NCBI GenBank assembly: GCA_009889515.1
Contig: WUQR01000139.1
Coordinates: forward strand, 992,001 to 1,056,000
Length of the DNA stretch: 64,000 nucleotides
Source of the DNA: Nitrososphaerota archaeon
GTDB taxonomy: Archaea; Thermoproteota; Nitrososphaeria_A; Caldarchaeales; Calditenuaceae
Direction of reading: 5' to 3'
The notes beneath the pieces were generated by a model. That model was not told the DNA's origin and did no database searches. It saw only the letters and a program-made list of their open reading frames with translations. Positions 8,804-16,681 of the stretch are shown here, in pieces. The position numbers and the translations under genes are program-made. The number at the start of each line of letters is the position of its first letter. Within the stretch, counting starts at the first letter, position 1.

Positions 8804-9337
8804 TCACGTTCTAGTCCTTTCAATGATTATTTCTAAGAGGGTTCTAAGGACGTTCCAAGCACTCTCATGATCCTTGGCGATACTTGGAACCACATACACA
8901 TCATCTCCAAGGCTCATAGCTATCTTCACATCCTCAGGAGATAGCGCACCCTCTAGGTCCTGCTTGTTTGCAGCTACGACGAAGGGTGTGTTCGGATAGA
9001 TGCTGCGAAACTCCTCCAGCACCTCCTGAGCCTCAAGTATTGATGATTCGTCCGCGGAGTCGACCATCAATATGTAGCCGTGCATAGACTTGGCGAGTAT
9101 GTGCCATATGAATGAGAATCTGCGCTGGCCTGGTGTCCCGAAAATCCTGACATAGTATCCGTCGCCGAGATCTATCACGCCGAAGTCCATTCCGACCGTA
9201 GTTGAGGATTTTTTCCGCCTCTCCTCCTCCCTCGTTAATGGGCGCTCACTAGTCATGCTCAGTTCGCAAAGTGTCTTCACGAGGGTGGTCTTACCCGAGT
9301 TGAATGGGCCGGTAACCACTATCTTAAAACTCTTCAA
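8804..9337 (-). CDS. Small Ras-like GTPase of the archaeal COG2229 type
   Basis: A 177-residue GTPase with the P-loop GPFNSGKTT, a switch region with a threonine near residue 47 (SSTTVG), a G3 motif FGTPGQRRF, and the G4 motif NKQD. The T-P-G-Q form of G3, with no catalytic-type DxxGQ, marks the family often encoded beside roadblock proteins, including bacterial MglA relatives. It lacks membrane segments and a lipidation box. The start overlaps the end of the upstream roadblock gene by 14 bases. The cluster suggests a GTPase with roadblock regulators, but the process served (polarity, trafficking-like or sensing) is not visible. Confidence 0.85.
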   Translation of the reverse strand: MKSFKIVVTGPFNSGKTTLVKTLCELSMTSERPLTREEERRKKSSTTVGMDFGVIDLGDGYYVRIFGTPGQRRFSFIWHILAKSMHGYILMVDSADESSILEAQEVLEEFRSIYPNTPFVVAANKQDLEGALSPEDVKIAMSLGDDVYVVPSIAKDHESAWNVLRTLLEIIIERTRT

Positions 9338-9728
9338 TGGATTCCTCCTCCTTAAAGTAAAGGTCGAGGAGCAGGTTCACGAAGCCCAAGTTTGGATTCA
9401 GCTTTGTTATCAGCGCGACTACATCGCCTCTGTACTGGAATATGAAGAGGTAGCGTTTGCCATCCAGCTCCACCACTATACGCCGATAGTCGCCGACGTG
9501 CATAACTTCTAGGATCGACGAGACCACGCCAGATATTGCTGATATTGCAGCCCCAAGATACTCGGGTCCAACTGAAGAGGCATTTACCTGAGCCACGGGT
9601 GTGCCATCAGGCTTAGATACAATCGCAACCTCGACAGACCCTCTGCTGACCTTGATGACCTCTTCGAGGAGTGCCTGAAGTTCGGGTGACGGTGTCTGAA
9701 TATCCGCCAACCGGTTATCAACCCCCAC
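9324..9728 (-). CDS. Roadblock/LC7 domain protein
   Basis: A 134-residue single-domain roadblock/LC7 protein. Seen: an N-terminal helix (ALLEEVIKVSRG), then the alternating fold GSVEVAIVSKPDGTPVAQ, a central helix with AAISAISGVVSSILEVMHVGD, and the final strands RIVVELDGKRYLFIFQYRGDVVALIT. Such proteins dimerise and act as GTPase-activating or scaffold subunits (MglB, Ragulator) for small GTPases, matching the adjacent, overlapping GTPase gene. The start is GTG and overlaps the second roadblock gene by 11 bases. The GTPase-partner role is inference from context and family. Confidence 0.85.
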   Translation of the reverse strand: MGVDNRLADIQTPSPELQALLEEVIKVSRGSVEVAIVSKPDGTPVAQVNASSVGPEYLGAAISAISGVVSSILEVMHVGDYRRIVVELDGKRYLFIFQYRGDVVALITKLNPNLGFVNLLLDLYFKEEESIEEF

Positions 9729-10374
9729 TTAACAGATTCTTGAGTATTCTTTTAGCGCTCTCGCTCAGTAACTCGACGTTTATGCCTGCCGCTCCCCTTG
9801 AACCCTTAACATAGAGGTAGACCCTCCTTCCAGCTATATCTGCCGCCGGTATCAATAACTCTAGTACACCGTCCTCTTGGATCTGTAGGCTCTTCACAGA
9901 GCTTCTCGCAAGCTGGAGTGAGCTGATCACCTCTGTAAGGAGTGCGGCCTCCCTATTCGAGTCAATGGAGCCCTCTTGGTCAATCACCTGTCCGCTATCA
10001 TCGAAGATTAATGCGGCCTCAAACCCTTCTCCCGCTACTAGCTCTGAGAGGTGGCTGTAGGGTTCCTGCCTTGTCTCGGGTGCTGTTTTTTCTGGTTGAG
10101 GCCTGTGTTCCTCAACTGTGGCTAACTCTTCTGGAGGGGCTTGTTTGGCCGCCTGTTCCACGGTCTTTTCAGCCGCCTGAATCGCCATTTGCATGATCGC
10201 GTCGCGTATGTTTGTGTAGGCTGTGAGGGAGAGCCTATAGACTCGTAGGGAGAGTGTCACCATGTAGATTGCGAGGATAGAGGCTACTAGGGCCGCGAGA
10301 GAGCCTCCTATTACCAGTGCGTCAATCAGAGGTGTGGAGTCCATGCCGAACCCGCTTGAATACCATCGCCCCAT
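9718..10374 (-). CDS. Membrane-anchored roadblock/LC7 protein
   Basis: A 218-residue protein with one N-terminal transmembrane helix (about residues 15-40: LVIGGSLAALVASILAIYMV), a charged, proline-rich linker to about 120, and a C-terminal roadblock-like domain. The latter begins EGFEAALIFDDSGQVIDQ and contains REAALLTEVISSLQLARSSVKSLQIQEDGVLELLI. It could tether the neighbouring GTPase and soluble roadblock protein to the membrane. The AT-rich element at about 10378-10386 would favour the ATG at 10344 as the start, trimming ten residues. The linker is the least conserved-looking part. Confidence 0.75.
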   Translation of the reverse strand: MGRWYSSGFGMDSTPLIDALVIGGSLAALVASILAIYMVTLSLRVYRLSLTAYTNIRDAIMQMAIQAAEKTVEQAAKQAPPEELATVEEHRPQPEKTAPETRQEPYSHLSELVAGEGFEAALIFDDSGQVIDQEGSIDSNREAALLTEVISSLQLARSSVKSLQIQEDGVLELLIPAADIAGRRVYLYVKGSRGAAGINVELLSESAKRILKNLLSGG

Positions 10375-10432
10375 AATGTATAAGTTTTATTACATCAGAC
10401 CCCATGCGTGACGTAAAGAGCATATGTGGCAT

Positions 10433-10801
10433 TTAGAGATCGCCACCTCTATAGAGTGTAGGCTCTGTCTTGCCACCATCCTTCAACAGAATAATCCCCA
10501 CCCCACCAGCACTATTGCTTTCCCTTATCGTAACATGCTGCTGAAACATCGTGACCACCCTCTTCGGCAGGATTACTGAGATGTAGCAGACCTTGCATAT
10601 GGGTCTAGAGGAGTGCTCGTAGCGGCACTCTTTGCAGATGAGCTTTCCGCAAACCTCGCATCGATAGGGAGCGAACCTATTCTTGTGAATCCAGCACCTG
10701 TAGGTCTCGACCTTCTGCTCCGTCTCGATCTTGTTGCCGCAGAATGGGCAGTATGTCGCCCCCTCTACACAGGGCGCCGCGCATGTTGGGCAGCGAGTCA
10801 T
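10433..10801 (-). CDS. Double zinc-ribbon / B-box-like small protein
   Basis: A 122-residue protein with a zinc ribbon (CPTC...CPFC, residues 4-21) followed by a treble of metal-binding pairs arranged like a B-box (CWIH, CEVCGKLICKEC, H, CKVC; residues about 35-72). The hydrophobic and glycine-rich tail has no recognised domain. It lies directly upstream of, and on the same strand as, the roadblock-GTPase genes with a 58-base gap, so it may be part of that unit. A TATA-like CTTATATTTAG lies about 25-35 bases upstream of the ATG. The function is unknown; protein-protein or protein-RNA binding is a guess. Confidence 0.6.
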   Translation of the reverse strand: MTRCPTCAAPCVEGATYCPFCGNKIETEQKVETYRCWIHKNRFAPYRCEVCGKLICKECRYEHSSRPICKVCYISVILPKRVVTMFQQHVTIRESNSAGGVGIILLKDGGKTEPTLYRGGDL

Positions 10802-10900
10802 TCCTGCACCACAAGTGGTCTTCTAAATATAAGGTGAGTAATAGGTGGCCACTTAAAACTACCCAGGGAATACGCAGGTATTTACTCGATAATGCCGCAG

Positions 10901-12031
10901 CTATCTCTTAGGCGCGAGCCTCAAAAGCTTGTCGTCGCCTGGTCTCACCGAGCCGCGTCCATCCCTGTTACTTGTGAGGATGTAGAGTAGCCCGTCGGGC
11001 CCCTGTACAACGTTTCTGAGCCTGCCATACTCGCCCTGTAGCAGCTTCTCTGACTCCACCACCCTCGCACCATCTTCACTGAGTGCTAGCCTGTGTAGAT
11101 GTTCTCCGCGGAGTGCTGCGAAGAACAGGTTGTCACTCCACTGGGGGAAGTCGCTGCCGTAGTAGAAGGTGCATCCTGATGGAGCCCATGTCTCACTTCC
11201 ACTGTGATAGACGGGGTCTATGAACCCCTCAACGCCGCGCCTACCCACCACGCGTGGCCACCCATAATTCCCTCCGGGCACTATGCGGTTTACCTCATCA
11301 TTCGCCACTAAACCCATTTCACCTGAGGGGCCATGCTCTGTGGCGAAGAGCTGCTCTCCTCCCCTACGCCAGGAGAGCCCCTGAGGGTTGCGGTGCCCAT
11401 AGCTGTAGATGGGAGAGCCACTGAATGGGTTGTCGCCTGGGATTGAGCCGTCGGCTTCGATTCGGAGTATCTTTCCTGCCAGAGAGTTTAGGTCTTGGGC
11501 GCTCTCCGGGTTTGCCGCATCACCAGTCGTAATGTAGAGTCTAGCGTCGGGACCAATCTTGACCCTACCTCCGTCGTGGACAGACGCGCCAGGTATTCGG
11601 TCCAGCAGCACAACGCCCTCCTTGAACTCTAGTGTGTCCCACAAATGTACACGGTTGTAGAGGCGGGGGCCATCCCTGTACGTGTAGTAGGTTATTGGGC
11701 GAGGGCCTGGATCTATATGAGCCAATCCAAGCAGGCCACCCTCACCGACGTGGGCTACATCAATCTGCCCCAAGACCTGGCTCCTGCCCGTGGAAATGGT
11801 GAGTAAAACAACACGGCCGGCTCTCTCGGTAATGAGGGCCTCATCGCTACTGATGAAGTCTATCTCCCAAGGTATATTCAGCCCTTCTTTAACCGTCTCC
11901 ACGACATAATCCTTCTCCGCACCTGCTTGCTCACCTTGTTGGATACGTAGGCGGGATAGGAGGTAGACTATTGAAATGACTATACCGCCAGCAGCCGCCG
12001 AGATAAGTATTAGCATGCGCCGCCGGTTCAT
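10901..12031 (-). CDS. PQQ-type soluble sugar dehydrogenase, membrane-anchored
   Basis: Six-bladed beta-propeller of the glucose/sorbosone dehydrogenase family (Asd/YliI-like), which oxidises aldoses outside the cytoplasmic membrane. From the ATG at 12031 it has 376 residues: a hydrophobic N-terminal anchor (MLILISAAAGGIVISIVYLL), then blades with GLNIPWEIDF, GEGGLLGLAHIDP, VHDGGRVKIGPDARLYITTGD, YSYGHRNPQGLSW and GGNYGWPRV. The conserved histidine-arginine motifs are present. A TATATAT stretch about 40 bases upstream supports this start over an upstream in-frame one that would add 40 residues. No PQQ synthesis operon is in the window. Confidence 0.85.
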   Translation of the reverse strand: MNRRRMLILISAAAGGIVISIVYLLSRLRIQQGEQAGAEKDYVVETVKEGLNIPWEIDFISSDEALITERAGRVVLLTISTGRSQVLGQIDVAHVGEGGLLGLAHIDPGPRPITYYTYRDGPRLYNRVHLWDTLEFKEGVVLLDRIPGASVHDGGRVKIGPDARLYITTGDAANPESAQDLNSLAGKILRIEADGSIPGDNPFSGSPIYSYGHRNPQGLSWRRGGEQLFATEHGPSGEMGLVANDEVNRIVPGGNYGWPRVVGRRGVEGFIDPVYHSGSETWAPSGCTFYYGSDFPQWSDNLFFAALRGEHLHRLALSEDGARVVESEKLLQGEYGRLRNVVQGPDGLLYILTSNRDGRGSVRPGDDKLLRLAPKR

Positions 12032-12066
12032 GTCTAGCTTGCACTGGGCTATACTGTTGATTAAAG

Positions 12067-12076
12067 CATATATATC
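12067..12076. promoter_or_regulatory. Shared TATA element of the sugar dehydrogenase and EVE genes
   Basis: The sequence ATATATATCC is about 35-40 bases from the ATG of the leftward dehydrogenase (12031) and the ATG of the rightward EVE gene (12111). It probably serves one or both divergent promoters. Evidence is composition and spacing only. Confidence 0.45.
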
Positions 12077-12110
12077 CTCTGATTCTAGACTCGCTGAATT
12101 GTTCTGGCTA

Positions 12111-12566
12111 ATGGTCGTGAAGGACCACAGGGCGGGGTCGAGACAGACCATCCCGGCTATGCAGGTCTTAGCTAACAGGGTTAAGCACGGCTTCTGGCTA
12201 ATCTCTCCAAAGAACCCCTACCGCAAAAGGATTGCATCTGGCGACGCCGGCCTCTTCTATGTCTCGAGCAAGATGGGTAAAGTGATCGCCGGCAAGTGTG
12301 TCATCACATCACCACCCCAGCCAATAACCCACGAAATCAAGTCCATCATAGAAGGGTACCCATCAAACCTACTAACCCACTACATAGGAATTGATGGCGT
12401 CATCTGGGCCAGCCCCGTAGAGGCCAGCGAAGTAATACCAAACATGAGCTTCGTCAAGAATAAGGCGCGGTGGTCCGCCTACCTGCAGGGAACCCTCCAC
12501 CCTATATCCCCCGAAGACTTTGAATATGTTGTAAAATACCAGCTGGAGAAGAGTCAGACTACATGA
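12111..12566 (+). CDS. EVE-domain protein
   Basis: A 151-residue protein of the PUA-like EVE fold, associated with recognition of modified bases in RNA or DNA. Seen: HGFWLISPKNPYRKRIASGDAGLFYVS, with the GD-x-x-x-F-Y-V turn typical of the family, followed by KVIAGKCVITSPP and a second half with YIGIDGVIWASPVEASEVIPNMSFVKNK. The ATG at 12111 is chosen from the TATA position; the frame is open upstream inside the divergent gene. Its last eight bases overlap the convergent proteasome gene. Confidence 0.72.
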   Translation: MVVKDHRAGSRQTIPAMQVLANRVKHGFWLISPKNPYRKRIASGDAGLFYVSSKMGKVIAGKCVITSPPQPITHEIKSIIEGYPSNLLTHYIGIDGVIWASPVEASEVIPNMSFVKNKARWSAYLQGTLHPISPEDFEYVVKYQLEKSQTT

Positions 12567-13245
12567 GAAGGTAGGGTTTGACGAATTGGTCGTAGAGTGG
12601 AGCCTTCTCATGGACTGTTAGCTCCCTATACATAGTTGCGGGCGAGATGTATGCAACGTCTATGCTGTCCCCCGAGCCTATGTCGCGTCTTATCGCTGCA
12701 GCCACCGCCTTGAATGCCAGTTTAATCGCCTCGTCGAGGCTTAGGTCTGGCCTATACTCGGACTCCAAGACGCCTAGGGCGACAGGCGACCCGGAGCCCG
12801 ATACAACCATCTTCTCCTCTGTGAAGCCGCCTAGGGGGTCTACGCTGAAGATGTGGGCGCCACTATCGTCAACGCCTCCCAGTAGAATCTGTGCTTGGAA
12901 CGGTAGCCACCTGTAGCTGAACATGAGGTTGGCTAGGAGGCTGGTGAGAGCCCTGATCTGAATGGGTCTTCCGTGGGTGACTTCGTAGTGTCGTGCGTTC
13001 GCCCTCATAAGGTCTATGAGGCTCTGGGCGTCTGCGACTCTTCCCGCTATCGTCATTGCTGCGTGGTCGGCGATTTTGTAGACCTTCTTAGCCTTCCTAT
13101 GCGCCACAAAGAAGCCTGCAGTCGCCCTACTGTCCGTAGCAAAGACGACTATGTCGCCTGCGGTGAAACCCACGGTTGTCGTTCCAGTCGATAGTGGAGA
13201 GGGAGTGTTACCTCTCTCGGTTAGCCATCCTGTAAAGCCGGGCAA
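12559..13245 (-). CDS. psmB: Proteasome beta subunit
   Basis: Catalytic subunit of the 20S proteasome. The 228-residue precursor has a 21-residue propeptide ending in STG before the TTTVGF mature N-terminus; autocleavage would expose Thr22. Counting from that threonine, aspartate 17 (ATDSRAT) and lysine 33 (RKAKKVY) sit exactly where active beta subunits need them, and the late GSGDSIDVAYIS segment supplies the conserved serine region. It is therefore predicted to be active, not a regulatory beta paralogue. No alpha subunit is in the window. The divergent JAMM/PAC2 pair at 20.5-21.7 kb may belong to the same turnover pathway. Confidence 0.95.
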   Translation of the reverse strand: MPGFTGWLTERGNTPSPLSTGTTTVGFTAGDIVVFATDSRATAGFFVAHRKAKKVYKIADHAAMTIAGRVADAQSLIDLMRANARHYEVTHGRPIQIRALTSLLANLMFSYRWLPFQAQILLGGVDDSGAHIFSVDPLGGFTEEKMVVSGSGSPVALGVLESEYRPDLSLDEAIKLAFKAVAAAIRRDIGSGDSIDVAYISPATMYRELTVHEKAPLYDQFVKPYLLM

Positions 13246-13317
13246 GCCGATCCTAACCCTCCGCCAATTATATGGGGCCAGCCATGCTATTTACCTTCCC
13301 GTCAGCCAATAGCGGGG

Positions 13318-13734
13318 CTAGTGACTGCGCGTTATCACTGGCCTGAACTTGTATCCGTAGACGATTAGTCCAGACTCGCCGTCCTCGGCTATTTTCCTGA
13401 CTACCTTCTCTAGCTCAATCCCGGGTTTGAGTTCTTCGGGGTCGCAGTCCGTTATTCCCGCCACCAGCCTAGTCCCATCCTCGAATTCTACGAGGCCTAC
13501 TATGTAGGGGGCCTGTTTCTCAAAGGCGACAGGCGGGTTCTTGACAACAGTGTAGGTGATGAGCCTCGCGCGGTCGGGGAGTTTATCCTCAGCAACCCTA
13601 TTTGACCTGCACCTCCTACATATGCTTGTGGCGTAGTGGTGCACTGCTCCACAGTTTAGACATCTCCAAACGACCAGCCTGTACCTGAATCTCCGGTGCC
13701 TCCAGTTTACGGGTGGGCGGAAGACAGCGTGCAA
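13318..13734 (-). CDS. DUF35 zinc-ribbon/OB-fold protein of the thiolase-HMGCS complex
   Basis: Scaffold protein that bridges acetoacetyl-CoA thiolase and HMG-CoA synthase in archaea and binds their shared CoA, allowing intermediate channelling. The 138 residues contain the rubredoxin-like zinc ribbon (CLNC near residue 25 and CRRC near 39) and a C-terminal OB-fold with ARLITYTVVKNPP and GLVEFEDGTRLVAGI. It starts with TTG, six bases after the thiolase stop, as the third gene of the operon. Role from established work on the archaeal complex; identification from motifs plus order. Confidence 0.9.
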   Translation of the reverse strand: MHAVFRPPVNWRHRRFRYRLVVWRCLNCGAVHHYATSICRRCRSNRVAEDKLPDRARLITYTVVKNPPVAFEKQAPYIVGLVEFEDGTRLVAGITDCDPEELKPGIELEKVVRKIAEDGESGLIVYGYKFRPVITRSH

Positions 13735-13740
13735 CCCTTC

Positions 13741-14895
13741 TCACCCCTCCTTCATTACAAGAGCGTAGGCGGAGCTTCCCAGCCCCGCGAGGCTGATCAT
13801 CGCGCCGTACTTTGCGCCATCGACTTGGCAGGCTCCAGCCCTGCCTGTCAGCTGTAGGAATATCTCTGCAGCCTGATAAACGCCCGTGGCCCCGAGGGGG
13901 TGTCCCCTCGCCTTTAGCCCGCCGAAAGTATTAATGACGACCTTGCCGCCATAGTCGAACATTCCATTCTTAGCGTCAAGGCCGCTGGCCCCCTCAGCCG
14001 AATAGCCTATCGATTCCAGAATGAGGTTTGCGAGAATTGAGTACGAGTCGTGAATCTCTAATACCTTAATCTGCTCCCGGCTGAGCCCCGGCCTAGCTAG
14101 TGCCTCGTAGAAGGCGCGGGCCGCTGCGCTGAGTTTTAATGGGTCCTCCCTGTCGAACGGGGAGACTATGTCGGTGGATGATGCGGCTCCAGCAAGCTCA
14201 ACGACTTGTTCATGCTGGATGGTGGGTAGGGCGTCTGAGCTGCAGAGTATTACCGCGGCAGCCCCATCCGCTGGGGCTGTTGTCTCAAGCCTTCTGAGAG
14301 GCGGCGAGACTACCGGGGAGGAGAGGACATTCTCTAGCGTTGTCTTGAACTGGTACTGGGCGTGAGGAGCCTTAGACGCGTGCTCATGCATTAACACTGG
14401 GAATTGGGCCACCATCTCCTGCGGCAGCTCATACCTCTCGAGATACAACCTATACATCATCGCTGCAAGTGCGGCCTCAGTAACACCCTGAAAACCCAAC
14501 AGGTCGTATCTCTCTGAGAGGGATGATAGGAAGACAGACTCTTCCGGTGTCGCGTCAGATAACTTCTCAACCCCGATGACTAAGACCGTGTCTGCTAGGC
14601 CGGAGAGGATGGCTTGGTAGCCCGCGAGTAGGGCTGCGGCTCCACTGGCACCACCCGCCTCAACCCTGAGGGCTGGGACCCCAGCCAAGCCTATATCCTC
14701 CGCAACTATCGCTCCCAAGTTTGCCTGGCTCTGGAGGATCTCGCCCAACGCGTTGGCGACGTAGATCGCGTCTATCTTCCAAGGCCTGACTTCGGAGAGA
14801 CCATCGACCACCTGTGTGACTAGGCTGTCGATCGATTGGTTCCACTGCTCGTCAACTTTAAGTAGGCTTGCGCCTACGATGTAGACCTTCCTCAT
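13741..14895 (-). CDS. Acetyl-CoA acetyltransferase (SCP2-type thiolase) of the mevalonate pathway
   Basis: Second gene of the HMG-CoA synthase operon, expected to condense two acetyl-CoA into acetoacetyl-CoA. The 384-residue protein shows thiolase segments: the N-terminal strand, VEAGGASGAAALLAGYQAI near residue 78, VLEIHDSYSILANLILESIGY near residue 270, and NTFGGLKARGHPLGATG near residue 320 with the catalytic histidine. The site that holds the nucleophilic cysteine in many thiolases (usual form A-C-A-S-G) reads G-G-A-S-G, so that cysteine appears to be glycine. Whether the enzyme is active therefore needs attention (see findings). Neighbour spacing is six bases on both sides. Confidence 0.85.
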   Translation of the reverse strand: MRKVYIVGASLLKVDEQWNQSIDSLVTQVVDGLSEVRPWKIDAIYVANALGEILQSQANLGAIVAEDIGLAGVPALRVEAGGASGAAALLAGYQAILSGLADTVLVIGVEKLSDATPEESVFLSSLSERYDLLGFQGVTEAALAAMMYRLYLERYELPQEMVAQFPVLMHEHASKAPHAQYQFKTTLENVLSSPVVSPPLRRLETTAPADGAAAVILCSSDALPTIQHEQVVELAGAASSTDIVSPFDREDPLKLSAAARAFYEALARPGLSREQIKVLEIHDSYSILANLILESIGYSAEGASGLDAKNGMFDYGGKVVINTFGGLKARGHPLGATGVYQAAEIFLQLTGRAGACQVDGAKYGAMISLAGLGSSAYALVMKEG

Positions 14896-14901
14896 ATGTC
14901 T

Positions 14902-15945
14902 CTACTCCCTGATCTTGCCTCTTGCCTTCAGATACAGCGCATAGTCAATGTGTCTCTTCCTCTCTATTAGTTCGCTCACGAGCGGTGCTTTTCCTCTCTT
15001 ATCCAGTATTCCCTCCCTAACCCTGAATACGAAGGCGTCGCTCCCCGCGCCCGAGCCGTAGGAGACCATGAGAATCCTTTCCCCGGGCTTGGATTGGTCG
15101 AGCACTTTCGCGAGACCCATCATCGATGAGGCTGCATACGTGTTCCCTATGAGGTTGCAGACTACTCCGGGCTCCACTTTCTTGGCAGGTATGCCAAGCA
15201 TCTTAGCGGCGGCGTATGGGAATTTGGTGTTCGGCTGGTGGAATACGACGTAGTCGAACTCGTCAAGGGAGTAGCCATCCTCCAGCACCATCTTCGCCGC
15301 AGAGATGATGTGGTGGAAATAGGCGGGCGCGCCTGTGAACCTTGAGCCGTGCATCGGGTATCTCTCGTGGCTTCTTCTCCAGAAGTCGGGCGTGTCGGTG
15401 ACGTAGCTGGCCGCGTATTCTAGGTCTGCAATGGCTCCGTCACCGCTCTTACCTATCAGTAGGGCCACCCCGCCTGCCGCAGCTGTGTACTCCAGTGCGT
15501 CTCTTGGTCTACCTTGAGCAGTGTCAGCGCCAATCGCAAGCCCATACTCTATCATGCCAGACGCCACGAGCCCGGAGACTAGCTCCACCGCCTCAGTACC
15601 CGCCTTACACGCAAACTCCAAATCGGCGCTGAGATGCCTGCTATTAATACCAAGAACGTCAGCCACTATTGTTCCAGTCGGCTTAACTGCGTAGGGATGT
15701 GACTCTGAGCCGACATAGACGGCGCCGATTCTATCGGGTTCAATTCCGGCCCTAGCGATGGCGTAGCTAGCAGCTTCTGCAGCTATTGTAACTGTATCCT
15801 CGTCGAGGCTGTTAACTGATTTCTCAAGTACGGGCAGCTCAGAGTCTGGCACACCCCAAACCCTAGCTATCTCGGAGGCCTTTACCCTAAACATGGGTAT
15901 GTAGGCGCCGTAGCCGTGGACTGCGACACCTGAGAGTCGGGGCAA
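14902..15945 (-). CDS. hmgS: Hydroxymethylglutaryl-CoA synthase
   Basis: Condenses acetyl-CoA with acetoacetyl-CoA to HMG-CoA, the first committed step to archaeal isoprenoid lipids. About 347 residues, the archaeal size. Seen: the N-terminal GVAVHGYGAYIPMFRV, VGSESHPYAVKPTGTIVAD, the catalytic cysteine in ADLEFACKAGTEA near residue 110, and the histidine of YVVFHQPNTKFP near residue 230, followed by NLIGNTYAASSMMGLAKVL. A CTTTTATACG element at 15969-15978 predicts transcription near 15948, just before a TTG at 15945. The open frame reaches a GTG at 15966, but that codon would lie upstream of the transcript. First gene of the HMGCS-thiolase-DUF35 operon. Confidence 0.93.
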   Translation of the reverse strand: MPRLSGVAVHGYGAYIPMFRVKASEIARVWGVPDSELPVLEKSVNSLDEDTVTIAAEAASYAIARAGIEPDRIGAVYVGSESHPYAVKPTGTIVADVLGINSRHLSADLEFACKAGTEAVELVSGLVASGMIEYGLAIGADTAQGRPRDALEYTAAAGGVALLIGKSGDGAIADLEYAASYVTDTPDFWRRSHERYPMHGSRFTGAPAYFHHIISAAKMVLEDGYSLDEFDYVVFHQPNTKFPYAAAKMLGIPAKKVEPGVVCNLIGNTYAASSMMGLAKVLDQSKPGERILMVSYGSGAGSDAFVFRVREGILDKRGKAPLVSELIERKRHIDYALYLKARGKIRE

Positions 15946-16092
15946 CTCGTCTCCTATTGCACCCACCCGTATAAAAGTGTTGAACCAATAGTCTACAACT
16001 GTCGATTAACAGCAGCAGACAAGATTTTTGGAGGAGCCTCGCTAATAATGCTGCCACGCTGCCAACACATAGGTGGTTTTGGACGATTAAGC

Positions 16093-16100
16093 TTATATAA
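16093..16100 (+). promoter_or_regulatory. TATA box of the Lrp/AsnC gene
   Basis: The element TTATATAA ends about 23 bases before the ATG at 16123. That spacing is the archaeal norm for a transcript beginning at or just before the start codon, and it is why this start is preferred over an earlier in-frame one. Confidence 0.65.
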
Positions 16101-16122
16101 CCTGCAGTCATATAGACGTTGT

Positions 16123-16578
16123 ATGGTGGAGACGGCGTTAGATGAGAAAGACCTTGAGATTATCCGGGCGCTGATGAAGGATGCTAAGAAAAGCTTCACC
16201 GAGCTCTCCAGAGAGCTTGGTGTTCCTAGGACCACTCTGCAGGAGCGGTTTAGGAGGATTACTGCGAAGGGGATAATTAAGCGGATAGCTGCTATCCCAG
16301 ACTACTCGCGCCTAGGCCTGCCCACCACCGCTTTCCTTCTAGTCTCCTTCTCCCCGGTGATGGACATTTCACAGAGAGATCTTGCGGCCATGATAGCGGA
16401 GATGGAGCATGTCTATGAGGTCCATCTGATAAGTGGGCAGTGGGATATGCTGATCAAGGTTAGGGCGCCCTCTACTGAAGATGTTGGAAGACTGGTGATT
16501 GATAAGATACGAAGCATAAAAAACGTCGCCAAGACTGAGACGTGCTTCGTCTTCCACACGGCTAAGGAAGTTCCTTGA
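16123..16578 (+). CDS. Lrp/AsnC family transcriptional regulator
   Basis: DNA-binding feast/famine-type regulator of 151 residues. The N-terminal winged helix-turn-helix occupies about residues 5-55 (DEKDLEIIRALMKDAKKSF, then LSRELGVPRTTLQERFRRI). The C-terminal RAM effector-binding domain follows with FLLVSFSPV, VYEVHLISGQWDMLIKVRAP and a closing KTETCFVFHTAKEVP. The TATA box 25 bases upstream fixes the start. It is divergent from HMG-CoA synthase and followed by an inverted repeat in front of cdvC, so either flank could be its target. The ligand is unknown. Confidence 0.9.
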   Translation: MVETALDEKDLEIIRALMKDAKKSFTELSRELGVPRTTLQERFRRITAKGIIKRIAAIPDYSRLGLPTTAFLLVSFSPVMDISQRDLAAMIAEMEHVYEVHLISGQWDMLIKVRAPSTEDVGRLVIDKIRSIKNVAKTETCFVFHTAKEVP

Positions 16579-16606
16579 AGAATTCCCAGATATTTTTGGG
16601 GTATTC

Positions 16607-16634
16607 CCTATAGCCTCATCCGCCTCGCTATAGG
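16607..16634. promoter_or_regulatory. Perfect 8-bp inverted repeat upstream of the cdvC promoter
   Basis: CCTATAGC at 16607-16614 is repeated in inverted orientation as GCTATAGG at 16627-16634, with a 12-base spacer. It lies after the Lrp gene and just before an archaeal BRE/TATA-like stretch (GGAAACCTCTTAAAA, 16633-16650) that would drive cdvC. This position suits an operator, although a 3'-end hairpin for the Lrp transcript is the alternative. Confidence 0.5.
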
Positions 16635-16681
16635 TGGAAACCTCTTAAAACAAAATTAAAGGTTAGAGCACGCCTCGAGGC

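Noticed and set aside
11976-12110. N-terminal extension of the EVE protein
   Set aside because: It would run through the 5' end of the divergent dehydrogenase gene and across the shared TATA element.
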